From Armigeres subalbatus (taxonomy: Eukaryota > Arthropoda > Insecta > Diptera > Culicidae), in contig NC_085141.1 of NCBI RefSeq assembly GCF_024139115.2, positions 244,023,047-244,087,046 on the forward strand: a stretch of 64,000 bases of DNA, read 5' to 3'. Position 1 is the stretch's first letter, and every line of letters begins with the position of its first letter. The translations under genes were made by a program, and so were the position numbers. Positions 1-10,686 of this stretch are shown piece by piece. The notes beneath the pieces are model-generated. The model was not told where the DNA came from and ran no database searches. It was given only the letters and a program-made list of their open reading frames with translations.

Positions 1-1981
1 TTTCAAAGATATCCAGTTTTATTTCTCCTAGAGCTTTGGGGTAGTCTGTTATGAATTTGTCCTTTTGGAGTAACTTGAGATCCAACTTGGTCTGGACTGG
101 GTTATTTAAAGATTTTTCGATCGATACCATATCAGGGTAAGATTCGGAGATATTAATTAGACAAGAAAGTAGCTTGTGATCTGTCTCGACTGATGGAATC
201 CAATTCGCATGGACTTTTTTTAAAAATATCCCGGATTTTGTCATCGTCATGATATGGTCGATCTGAGAGGCTTTAGTTCCTCTGGCCCATGTGACCAAAA
301 GCGATTTGTCAGACATCGTGGTTCTCACAGCAAGTTTGTGTCGTAGAACAAAATATTTAAGTTGTTCCCCATTTGAGTTCGATTGTGAATGGTGAATGAA
401 TTTACCAAAACACGATTTTTCTTCATCGCTCAGATCGTTTCCTATTTGAGCATTGGTGTCCCCGAGGCAGATAAGACTTTTTGTACTTTTAATCGAAATA
501 ATGCAACGGCCTAGATCACTCAAAAACTTTACGTATCCATGGTTTGTGGCATGGATATTTATAATTTGTACTGTGACCCTCTTACCCCTTATTGGAATAA
601 CAAGATCTAATAACTGAATATTCTCGAAGGTATTGTCGATGTTTACGATTGAGATGTTCACTCCTTTACGAACTAGTAATGCTAATCCACGTGAATGGTT
701 TCCTCCATTTCTCGAAATGTACCATCTATAGTCAGTGGTACTTAATTCTGATGCTTCCACGTTCACTTCTTGGAGACATGCGACATGCACATTGCGTCGT
801 ACTAGCTCGTTGTTTATTGAATCCCGTTTAGATGAATGACAACAACCTCGTACATTCCAACTGCAAAGACCTGGCAGATTATTGGCATAATCATCTAAAG
901 ATGTAATTTCCCGAGAATCCACTGATTTGTAAACTTCCGTAACACTATGAAAAATTCCAGTTTCGTTAAGGACTGTGTAAAATAGATTCGCCTGTTTGAC
1001 ATAATCCACTCCAGAACCGTCAGGTATGAAACAATTACATATTTCACCATCATTGTCACCATATTTCACCTTCACTTTCACAAAACACGTGTTCACGATA
1101 GCTAATATCTTTTTGTAATCTTCGCTACAAATATAAGCTTGCTCTGTTGCGTTATATGCTGATATTGCTCTTGCTTTAATAAATTCCTGGTTCCGATTTA
1201 TGAAGTTGATAGCAAGCTCATCGATCGTTGTCATTTTCTTTTTGAATTCTTCCCTATCTTCTACACTTCTGATAATTTGGTGAGTGATCGCGAAAAGTAA
1301 GGACTCAGAGGAGATTGGCGATACTAAGTACTTCAAAACTGGCTCGCCTGAACAGTCATCTACTAACCTTCCGAATGACACTTCATACTCATCATCCTGA
1401 ACCATCTCCCCGACAGCCTCATCCTGCTCCGATATTCCGTATCCAACTTGAATCTCAATCTGACTCTGCCGCAAACTGCCACCTTCGTTCTCTGAATAAG
1501 CATCTGATTGCCCTTGATTTGTCATGACCGGTTCATACTGCTCTCTGACTTCTCGAATACTGTCATAATGGTTCACACCGTTATAAAAAATGTTAATCGT
1601 TACATTACCATCCCTGGCCTCAAATATTAGCGGTTGTGATTGAACAGAAAAAACTCGTATTGTCACTCCTCCAAGTACATCTCGAGCCGCGGAAATTGCT
1701 TCGGAGCCCGCCCATTCACCACTTTTTTTAATGCTTTGTAGATATCCGGATATTATCGCATCTTGCCTATCATTTTGTGGCCACGAAGCTCCGATTCCAA
1801 TGGCTTCTATTAAAATCAAGTTTCGATAATCGTCAATGTGTAGTTCGAGATGCTTGACATATTCTTGTCGTAAAACAAAAATTTCAGTTTGGAAAACTTC
1901 ATGTGTATGGTGCAGCCCTGTCAGCTGGTGGATTATAGAAGAAAATAAACAGTTTCCATCGCCGGGCACCGTCCTCTCCAT
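1..1981 (-). CDS. Non-LTR retrotransposon polyprotein, 5' part: OTU-type protease plus AP-like endonuclease (partial)
   Basis: Reading the minus strand from an ATG at 1981 gives 660 codons with no stop up to the window edge; an in-frame stop lies just upstream at 2012-2014. Residues 5-140 look like an OTU cysteine protease: GDGNCLF at the start (Asp8, Cys11) and VNHYDSI near residue 138 (catalytic His138). Residues about 221-330 resemble a second, degenerate copy of the same fold. From about residue 373 an AP-endonuclease-like domain follows, with CSWNVRG, CLQE, GDTNAQIG (Asp508, Asn510), SQIDHI and a terminal TDHKLL (Asp601, His602). This is the endonuclease that nicks target DNA in LINE-type elements. 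The reverse transcriptase should lie beyond position 1, so the clade cannot be named. The protease may process the polyprotein or remove ubiquitin; this is inference. The frame is strikingly intact compared with the other retroelements here. Confidence 0.85.
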   Translation of the reverse strand, partial: MERTVPGDGNCLFSSIIHQLTGLHHTHEVFQTEIFVLRQEYVKHLELHIDDYRNLILIEAIGIGASWPQNDRQDAIISGYLQSIKKSGEWAGSEAISAARDVLGGVTIRVFSVQSQPLIFEARDGNVTINIFYNGVNHYDSIREVREQYEPVMTNQGQSDAYSENEGGSLRQSQIEIQVGYGISEQDEAVGEMVQDDEYEVSFGRLVDDCSGEPVLKYLVSPISSESLLFAITHQIIRSVEDREEFKKKMTTIDELAINFINRNQEFIKARAISAYNATEQAYICSEDYKKILAIVNTCFVKVKVKYGDNDGEICNCFIPDGSGVDYVKQANLFYTVLNETGIFHSVTEVYKSVDSREITSLDDYANNLPGLCSWNVRGCCHSSKRDSINNELVRRNVHVACLQEVNVEASELSTTDYRWYISRNGGNHSRGLALLVRKGVNISIVNIDNTFENIQLLDLVIPIRGKRVTVQIINIHATNHGYVKFLSDLGRCIISIKSTKSLICLGDTNAQIGNDLSDEEKSCFGKFIHHSQSNSNGEQLKYFVLRHKLAVRTTMSDKSLLVTWARGTKASQIDHIMTMTKSGIFLKKVHANWIPSVETDHKLLSCLINISESYPDMVSIEKSLNNPVQTKLDLKLLQKDKFITDYPKALGEIKLDIFE

Positions 1982-2327
1982 ATTCCATAAGTTGTATGGT
2001 TCCGATTTTGGCTACCACTACCACAGTGAAAAAACTAATTAACTCTCGATATATAAAAGAACGACAATAATATACCTATCTATCCATTGGGGACGAAATT
2101 AACTTGATTTTCCGAGACTTGTCTCTAGCCTTGTGATGAACAAAACAAAAAACTCAACTAATCCTCAATCATCGGCAAGCTATTGCAACAAAAATTCATA
2201 TCAATCACAGTGGTAAATCAGTTGGCTTCTACTATTTCTACAACTACTGGTTCTCGCTCAGAGATAGAAATTACAAAATGTTAACAGTTACCTTCCGAGT
2301 GTGCTTGTCGGTCTTATACATACACAT
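1982..2327. other. Upstream flank of the OTU-endonuclease frame
   Basis: This is presumably the 5' untranslated part of the retroelement. I see no long frame on either strand and no recognisable ORF1. On the minus strand a short ATG frame of 18 codons begins near 2328 and contains a GTAACT motif that could be a splice donor, but nothing supports splicing. Confidence 0.3.
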
Positions 2328-2329
2328 TA

Positions 2330-3213
2330 GAGTGGGGCGCAGTTGTATGGAAAAACGCAAACTTCGTCCGATCAAGTGAGATCAAGGTTTTTCTGAATCG
2401 TTTTGGGACCCCAATAAACTGTGCAACATATGGGCTCGGTTGGTTGCAACCTCGCATGCCGCATCACGTTTTAAAATTACATGGAGATTAGTATGGGAAA
2501 ACGTACTTTTTACATTTTTGCTCTTACAGGCTTTAATTTATCATCAATCACGTGAATCAATACGTTAGCATATAGTCTGAAAGATCCTGAAGACTTTGCC
2601 GAAGAAGGTACGTAGCTGAAAGGTCTACAAAAAATGTTATTACGTTTTGAAAATCGATTGTTTAAACCATATGCAAGAAATCACTGTTTCTGCCAGCACT
2701 ACCGGACAGCCTATGGTTATCGAAGGCCGAAAACCATCTTCCTTCTTATCGGATTTTTTTCTTTGTGAAATAATTCCGGATAGCTCCCATTAGCTCTAAC
2801 GCCCTATAAGATCAATTATTTTGAAATAACACTCAGTTTAATTATTGTTCTACGTAGTACGGCAGTGCTGGCAGAATAATCGATTTTTTGCATATGGTTT
2901 GAACACTCAATGTTCGAAGCGTTATAACTTTTTTCGTGGACGTTCCAGCAACGTGCCTTCTTCAGCAAAGTTTTTCGGCATCCTTTGGGTTATACTTTAA
3001 CGCAATGTGCCACTTGGTTTACGATGAACGGAAACCTCTAGTAGTAGAAATGCAAAAATATACGTTCTCCCATACTAATTTCCATACAAACTTCAAACGC
3101 GATGCGGAAAGCGAGGAAGCAACCAATCGGTCCCAAATTCTGCACAGTTGTTCAGGACCCAGAATGGCTTCGAAAAACCATTGATTTGAAAAAATGACCA
3201 TGACGCCCCACTC
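2330..3213. mobile_element. Foldback MITE, TA target site, terminus GAGTGGGGCG
   Basis: The element is bounded by TA on each side (2328-2329 and 3214-3215). It starts GAGTGGGGCG and ends with the reverse complement. The inverted repeat is long and imperfect: the segment near 2430-2520 matches the reverse complement of about 3050-3140, and 2650-2710 matches that of 2858-2910, so most of the 884 bp could fold into one hairpin with a loop near 2720-2850. It has no coding capacity; short frames here are chance. Its terminus resembles that of the MITE at 16174-17477, so the two are probably related non-autonomous elements moved by a Tc1/mariner/pogo-type transposase, as TA duplication suggests. 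Confidence 0.8.
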
Positions 3214-3215
3214 TA

Positions 3216-3533
3216 ATACACATTCATTCGTACCACTCATACATAAGTACTTACGTGCCTGAGAGAGGAACTCACTCAGGATTTTTTTTTCTTGTACATA
3301 TTCCAGACCATCGTTACACTAAGTCGTTCTGCTCCTCTCCATCATTTTTCAAAGTTGTATGCAATCAACTTAGACCGCACATTAGTTTAGCAAGAGAGAC
3401 AACATAACATGGAGCAGTGGATGTCCGATACAGCTATAGGTTCTAATCATCTAATCATCGTCATTATCATCATCAAATTTCAAAGGACGCACACGTATAC
3501 ATATATATCTGAATTTTCATTCTTTGTATCACA
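3216..3533. other. Unassigned non-coding DNA
   Basis: AT-rich sequence between two MITEs, with short runs such as (CAT)n near 3450-3475. I see no gene or repeat boundary. Confidence 0.4.
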
Positions 3534-3755
3534 TAGGGGAACTGTTCCGTTTTCCATCTCACTGAACATATATTAATCTCATCGCAAAACAAAGAAATAC
3601 AGCACCAATCTCGTCGCTTCTTTTTGCTAACACGCGTGCTCACTGGTGAAAAAAATCACAAAAAAATAAGAAACAAACCAAAATCCTTTTCATTGCTTTG
3701 TTTTTGATGGGATGGAAATAGGAGCTATGGGATGAAATGCCGATCCGTTCCCCTA
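3534..3755 (+). mobile_element. 222-bp MITE, TIR TAGGGGAACTGTTCC type
   Basis: It begins TAGGGGAACTGTTCCG and ends with CGGATCGG-like sequence followed by TTCCCCTA, so the ends are imperfect inverted repeats containing TA. A second copy in the opposite orientation lies at 39202-39422. The two share an interior with the ACACGCGTGCTCAC core and the TTTTTGATGGGATGGAAATA block. It is non-coding. Confidence 0.8.
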
Positions 3756-4009
3756 TACATTATAATATCACCAAATACGACATTTCTTTCCAGAAAAAGT
3801 CAGTAAAAATTGTTGGATGCAAATGCACTAGCTGAACAGTTAATATATGGACCGGACGTTTTGGGCTGATGGTTCATTCATTCAAAAATGTTGCCTTTTC
3901 ACCAACATCGGTTGCTCAGCTCATTACATGTCTTAAAATGTCTCAAATACAAATTAAAATAATTTTTACTGACTTAAACTATTGCTAGAATTTGAATAAA
4001 ATCGGAAAC

Positions 4010-6215
4010 TTTCGGAGGAATTCCTGGAGGAACTTCTGGAGGAATTCCTAGAGAATGTTCCTGAGGAATTCTTAGAGGAAGTTCCGGAGGAATTCCTGGA
4101 GGAACTTCCGAAGGAATTCCTAGAGGAACTCCTGGAGGAACTTACGGAGGAATTCCTGGAGGATCATCCGAAAGAACTTAAGGAGGAATTCCTGGAGGAA
4201 CTTCCTGGAGGAACTTCCGGAGGAACTTAAGGAAGAATTCCTGGAGGACTTCCTGAAGGAACTTCCGAAGGAATTCCTGGAGGATCTTCCGGAGGAATTC
4301 CTGGAGGAACTTCCGGAGGAATTCCTGGAGGAACTTCCGGAGGAATTCCTGGAGGAACTTCCGGAGGAATTCCTGGAGGAACTTCCGGAGGAATTCCTGG
4401 AGGAACTTCCAGACGAATTCCTGGAGGAACTTCTGGAGGAATTCCTGGAGGAACTTCCGGAGGAATTCCTGGAGGAACTTCCGGAGGAATTCCTGGAGGA
4501 ACTTCCGGAGGAATTCCTGGAGGAACTTCCGGAGGAATTCCTGGAGGAACTTCCGGAGGAATTCCTGGAGGAACTTCCGGAGGAATTCCTGGAGGAACTT
4601 CCGGAGGAATTCCTGGAGGAACTTCCGGAGGAATTCCTGGAGGAACTTCCGGAGGAATTCCTGGAGGAACTTCCGGAGGAATTCCTGGAGGAACTTCCGG
4701 AGGAATTCCTGGAGGAACTTCCGGAGGAATTACTGGAGGAACTTCCGGAGGAATTCCTGGAGGAACTTCCGGAGGAATTCCTGGAGGAACTTCCGGAGGA
4801 ATTCCTGGAGGAACTTCCGGAGGAATTCCTGAAGGAACTTCCGGAGGAATTCCTGGAGGAACTTCCGGAGGAATTCCTGGAGGAACTTCCGGAGGAATTC
4901 CTGGAGGAACTTCCGGAGGAATTCCTGGAGGAACTTCCGGAGGAATTCCTGGAGGAACTTCCGGAGGAATTCCTGGAGGAACTTCCGGAGGAATTCCTGG
5001 AGGAACTTCCGGAGGAATTCCTGGAGGAACTTCGGAGGAATTCCTGGAGGAACTTCCGGAGGAATTCCTGGAGGAACTTCCGGAGGAATTCCTGGAGGAA
5101 CTTCCGGAGGAATTCCTGGAGGAACTTCCGGAGGAATTCCTGGAGGAACTTCGGAGGAATTCCTGGAGGAACTTCCGGAGGAATTCCTGGAGGAACTTCC
5201 GGAGGAATTCCTGGAGGAACTTCGGAGGAATTCCTGGAGGAACTTCGGAGGAATTCCTGGAGGAACTTCCGGAGGAATTCCTGGAGGAACTTCCAGAGGA
5301 ATTCCTGGAGGAACTTCCGGAGGAATTCCTGGAGGAACTTCGGAGGAATTCCTGGAGGAACTTCCGGAGGAATTCCTGGAGGAACTTCGGAGGAATTCCT
5401 GGAGGAACTTCCGGAGGAATTCCTGGAGGAACTTCCGGAGGAATTCCTGGAGGAACTTCCGGAGGAATTCCTGGAGGAACTTCCGGAGGAATTCCTGGAG
5501 GAACTTCCGGAGGAATTCCTGGAGGAACTTCCGGAGGAATTCCTGGAGGAACTTCCGGAGGAATTCCTGGAGGAACTTCCGGAGGAATTCCTGGAGGAAC
5601 TTCCGGAGGAATTCCTGGAGGAACTTCCGGAGGAATTCCTGGAGGAACTTCCGGAGGAATTCCTGGAGGAACTTCCGGAGGAATTCCTGGAGGAACTTCC
5701 GGAGGAATTCCTGGAGGAACTTCCGGAGGCATTCCCGGAGGAACTTCCGGAGGAATTCCCGGAGGAACTTCCGGAGGAATTCCCGGAGGAACTTCCGGAG
5801 GAATTCCCGGAGGAACTTCCGGAGGAATTCCCGGAGGAACTTCCGGAGGAATTCCCGGAGGAACTTCTGGAGGAATTCCCGGAGGAACTTCCGGAGGAAT
5901 TCCCGGAGGAACTTCCGGAGGAATTCCCGGAGGAACTTCCGGAGGAACTTCCGGAGGAATTCCCGGAGGAACTTCCGGAGGAATTCCCGGAGGAACTTCC
6001 GGAGGAATTCCCGGAGGAACTTCCGGAGGAATTCCCGGAGGAACTTCCGGAGGAATTCCCGGAGGAACTTCCGGAGGAATTCTCGGAGTTACTTCCGGAG
6101 GAATTCCCGGAGGAACTTCCGAAGGAATTCCCGGATGAACTTCCGGAGGAATTCCCGGAGGAATTTCCGGAAGAATTCCTGGAGAAACTTCCGAAGGAAT
6201 TTCTGAAGGAACTTC
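4010..6215. repeat. 24-bp minisatellite, about 90 units
   Basis: Tandem units of 24 bp are built from two similar halves, one carrying GGAATTCC and one GGAACTTCC. From about 4240 to 5725 nearly all units read ATTCCTGGAGG; from about 5727 to 6180 they read ATTCCCGGAGG, so there is a sharp switch in variant. Several 23-bp units between 5030 and 5400 shift the frame. The outermost units at both edges (4010-4250 and 6130-6215) are degenerate, as expected for an array homogenised in its middle. A 501-codon minus-strand frame of PPEVPPGI repeats exists only because the unit is a multiple of three and lacks stops; I do not call it a gene. Confidence 0.95.
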
Positions 6216-6229
6216 AAGAGGAACTCATG

Positions 6230-6475
6230 GACTCATGAACTCACTTTCCACTTCTTATTCTCCCTTCACACTATGATATTTGAGAAATGAGAAGAAACAA
6301 GTGTCAAATAAAGTGTCTCACTTCTCACTGCTTATTTTTCGTTGCTCATTTTCTACTTCTTATTTTCTACTTCTCACTTTTCATTCTCCCTTCTCATTAT
6401 GATATGTGAGAAATGAGAAGTAACAAGTGAGAAGGAAGAAGCGAAACGTGAGATGACTTACTCCTTACTTCTCTG
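6230..6475. repeat. Degenerate tandem duplication of about 130 bp
   Basis: Two diverged copies of a block with TTATTCTCCCTTC, ATGATAT and GAGAAATGAGAAG occur near 6255-6310 and 6380-6440. The DNA is pyrimidine/purine-skewed. It directly abuts the 24-bp minisatellite but has a different unit. Confidence 0.6.
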
Positions 6476-9460
6476 TGAGAAATGACAGCCAAATTAAATT
6501 TTCTGCCAAGTGGCTCTTTCTAGCAGCTGCCAAACGGCATGATCGACCAAATGACCTATTCGATCAAACGATGTTTCGGCAAAATAATCTATTCGGCCAA
6601 ATTATCAGAAATTCGACATTAACTGGGAATATCACTGCCCATGATCGTATATTTGTATCACTCGCATTTTTGTTTATTTTGTAAAAAGCCTGGTAATCGT
6701 TCAGAAACCTCAATTTACTGCATCTAATCCTACAACAGTAAAAAAGGCTTTATTATCTTGCTTATCCGTGGTAAGCTGGAAATGATTGAGTTTGCGGGGA
6801 AGATTGACAAACGATTTACAAAGTCAACCAAAATGCAAATGTTACAAATAAGCGATCATGTGCAGACCACACATTTTTTAAATTAAGCAATTAGAACTGA
6901 GCTGTTAGAAAAAAAAAACTCTTAAACAGCCTTCTAGGGAAGTGCATGCTTAAGTTCAAGATCCCCAAGCTCTGATATATTAACACGAATATTGCGGATG
7001 CATAAATTTGATATACCTATTTGAAGTTGTATTAACATGGCATTCAATAATTAAAATTCCCAAAAAATTGAAACCATGAGAGAAATTATTATTTTTCGGC
7101 GCAACAGATTTGGAACCGTCAGTGGTTGTGAAATTGAATTATTCATTTTTCCCATCGTTTCTTCCATTCATCAAACGAAAACTGGAATGTGTCGAGTTAA
7201 TGATTAGTTTATGCGTAATGCGTACAGCAGCAATTTCAAATTCAAACATCATACTCGACAGAATGCAGGTTACTGTAAATCAAAGAACCAAGTGCTTGTT
7301 CAGCACAGTACCAAACAACTAAACTACAGTTTATCGAGATATTTGACATGATTATTCTAGCTCATACAATAACAAGGATTACAGAAAGATTATGTTGTAA
7401 ACGCTGGAATGGATGGTTTACTTCACAACATGTTCGCTCAATTCGTGCTGGCTGGAAGCTTCAAAGCAAAGTAGGGTTTCGCACCTAATTCTGGTTCAAA
7501 ATGGTTCCCTACATAACATGAACTGGACATTGTATAGATTGACGTGTTTTGCGTTTTTATCTACTGATCGCTGCTGATCGATATCGATAATCTACTAAAC
7601 GTTTCCACTGATCCATCTCACGATGACACAAGCCTTTTGCGGCGTTGTTTTATCGGCCGAGACAGATTACATCGCAAGTTGGCACGTTGTTTCCAGAGGT
7701 TGTTCCGATAAATTAGCATCAATTAGCTGTTTTGAGATGATTTTAGTTCACCGCGTCAAGTACGGATTGCTGCCGGAGCGGCTTAGTTCGGCGCCAGACA
7801 CAAATTAATGCGTATCACCTCGGCAGACAGCAGCAGCCGAGTTCGGTCATTTGGCGGGAAGTGATCGTTCCGGATTTGCGGAATTAAATATGGCACAAGC
7901 AAAAGAGAAGATATTAGCCAGGCTGGTGTGGTGAGGGGCGACGACCGTATAGGAGATCAACTGTCCTATGCGAATTTGTTGCACAATAATTTATGCGCAG
8001 GCCGCAGACAATCAGGCCTTGAACATTTCGCGATGAAAATCCTCGTCTGAAAATCGCTACCGCTATCTGTTGTTTGCTCTATGATTGACAAACGCCTGGA
8101 GCAAATAAAATATCAACCCCTTTCTTCTATCACAACAAGATTTTTCATACAGATTTCATACAGCACATATAAAGTAGACTGGCACAGCCTAGTATGAGGA
8201 CTCCAAGAACAAAAGTTGTCGAACTCTACCAGGAGCAAACATCTAAAGCGAAATTTCACGAAATCAAATCCCATTTTCAAAAACATTTGGAACCAAATAT
8301 AGAAAGTTTCTAATTTTTAGATATTCTCGCAGATGCCTTTCAATTGCTTCAAGTGCAGCTATTCATGCGAAGTAAGCGTCTAGTTACCAGCAGCGGTGGG
8401 TAGAAAATCTGTAATTTATTCATCGAATCGAAGCATGAGATAGAAAAAATTAATAGTTTTCATATATCACATCTCAACGAACCGTATCTGATGTGTGCAC
8501 CGTTGATGAAACAGTCCGTTACCCTAAACATTAGGTTATGCACCCGAGCAAATATGCGCCGGCAAAGTTTGTTTCCTCAAGTGCAGTTCTATGTAGTTTG
8601 AGTGGGTCTCGTATGCAAAATAGTTGTTGGTCTCTTGTTCCGACGACTGCTGGCTCTATCTCGTATGTTGTTGGTATCCTGCGTATGTATAATAACGTTT
8701 AGAAGTGCCAGCAATACATTCTGATAGACTGTCTTTGCAATGTTCAATGCGCTGATGCAGCACTGGAAGTAAAGACGAGATTTTAACTGCATCTCATAGA
8801 ACACCAACAAGAATAGTGGGAAGCCAAAATATTTTATTCATATTTGAAAGTAATATGCTGCAACAACTGAATCATATATTCAATAATGTTTGAGTGACTA
8901 CTCAACGTAACATAAAATCTTTTCAATCACGAAAAGGAATGGACATACGTTTCTATCGTATCTCTTTTTCAGATTTTGGTATGATAAAACATTGGCAAGT
9001 GATGACGAAGGCTACTGAATAATGAAAACAATCCAACTTTGGGTAGTAGATAGTAAAAGAAGGTCAATATTTTGTGCTGATTTTCGATAGAAAAAGTCGA
9101 TACTCAATCATACAACGCGCAATGGCCTATGTGATCCGATTCTGTGATCAAGTTAAGGAGCTGTCGAAAGAAACTTATCAAAAGACTATCAACGGCATTA
9201 GAAATGCATCGAGCTACTTTCTATATTGTTCACTCCTTTGATACAAGTCGCAGTATTTCAAAAGGAGACACAAATACTGAAAGGCATCAAAGACCACAAA
9301 CTGGAATTCCAGAATTTGAAACAGAGTTTTTCAAGTTGGTGGACGCCTACGGCATACAACCATACTATATTAACATCGAAACAAACCACTTTTCATAAGA
9401 CGAGTTTTACAATCCCATTTAATTCCACCACTTAATTGTATCTTGACAGATACGTATTAC
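6476..9460. other. Long non-coding stretch with no confident gene
   Basis: Only short chance frames are present on both strands. A few repeated words such as CGACCAAATGACCTATTCG and CGGCCAAATTATC near 6540-6605 hint at an old simple repeat. The part near 7600-7990 is less AT-rich, but I found no splice-supported frame in it. Nothing is annotatable here. Confidence 0.4.
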
Positions 9461-9469
9461 GACCTCAAC

Positions 9470-9960
9470 AGTAAGGTCGTCTTCAGTGTCTCGTACTTGA
9501 CTCGACTCGAGTTTCAAAATAGATTTTTGATTCAAATGTATCCTATTTTCAAACTTATTTTGATTTCCTAGGCGATCCAAACTATCCTTGAGTTATGGAC
9601 TTGAGATTTGCAGCTGCTTAAAAGCTGTTTTCGTTATTTGAAGTTTGAAAATGTATTCAACCATATTTTCATTACATCTTATGGGAAAAGCGAAAAATAC
9701 CGCAATTTAGTTTTGGAAGATTCTGGATCATCCAAACTATTCTTGAGTTCGGGACTTGAGATCTACATCTGTTTAAAAGCTTTTTTCGCTACTCGAAGCT
9801 TCGATATTCAATCAATTATTTTCATTACATCTCCTGGCAGACAACGTTAGATAGTTTTGGGACATTCTGGATCATCCAAACTATCCTTGAGATCAAGACT
9901 TAACATCTACAGCTGTGAAAGTAACTTTTTCGTTACTCTAAGCATCTAAATATATTCAAC
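9470..9960 (+). repeat. Diverged copies of a 150-bp-class repeat
   Basis: Phrases such as CTTGAGTTCGGGACTTGAGA followed by an 'AAAAGC(T)TTTTTCG' block recur about every 150-170 bp (near 9590, 9745 and 9890). The same family appears inverted and better preserved at 22780-23620, and again at 13530-14056. It is non-coding; the short frame at 9608-9850 runs through the repeat. Confidence 0.7.
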
Positions 9961-10686
9961 CAAGTCCATTGATTTGGGAATGTCGGGCTATCCGTCCTCT
10001 TTACGGAAGGAGCAGAATCATGAGATGGCCGCACAATTCGTGGATGTTACTTCGTGATCGACCATAACTTGCGGGACCAACGGATGTGACATGAAATTGA
10101 TACCACCATCCTTAATGTACACGTTCCAAAAACTCAACTTCTACTTCTACAGGGTCAATAACGGCCATGTTCTTACGGTAATTAAGGAGAAGGAAGTAAC
10201 ATAACTGCAACATCCGTTGTTATAGAGACCGACGAATTGTCTGCATTTCTACGGATGTAATGAGCAAAAGTATTGTTAGTAGCAGAGGCGAATATTATTA
10301 CTCTAAAACGGATTCCCCTTGGTAAAAAAGCAATGTGTAAAAATGTTATTAGCTTGATCGAGGTTCCACAAAGTTGCATCAAACATATATTGTATGACCC
10401 GTGATACCCTATTTTTGATAAGGAAGATTTTTCATATCTATTTCCACTTATATTTCTCATATTACCAGATATTCGCAGCCACTGCACAATGGGAAAAAAA
10501 TGTCCATAACGCGAATAAATTCAATATCTCGGTTCGGTATCGGAGGATTGCACTGAAATTTTGACACAAATCGTAGAACTTTCTAAGGAACCGTGCAAAG
10601 GTGGTTAAGTTCACTGCACGAAGCTGCAAGACCTCGTTTTATCCTAATGCCCCTTATTTGTAGAGCAAAAGCAATATTTTAGCTTT
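9961..10686. other. Unassigned non-coding DNA
   Basis: A minus-strand frame of 101 codons (10182-10487) has no domain I recognise and no repeat structure. I regard it as chance. The rest is AT-rich sequence leading into the minisatellite. Confidence 0.35.

Noticed and set aside
4227..5732. 501-codon minus-strand frame of PPEVPPGI repeats, resembling a structural protein
   Set aside because: It lies wholly in a 24-bp minisatellite; the frame exists because the unit length is divisible by three. There is no start context, no flanking coding sequence and no splice signal.
10182..10487. 101-codon minus-strand frame as a small gene
   Set aside because: No domain, signal or splice support, and composition like the surrounding non-coding DNA.
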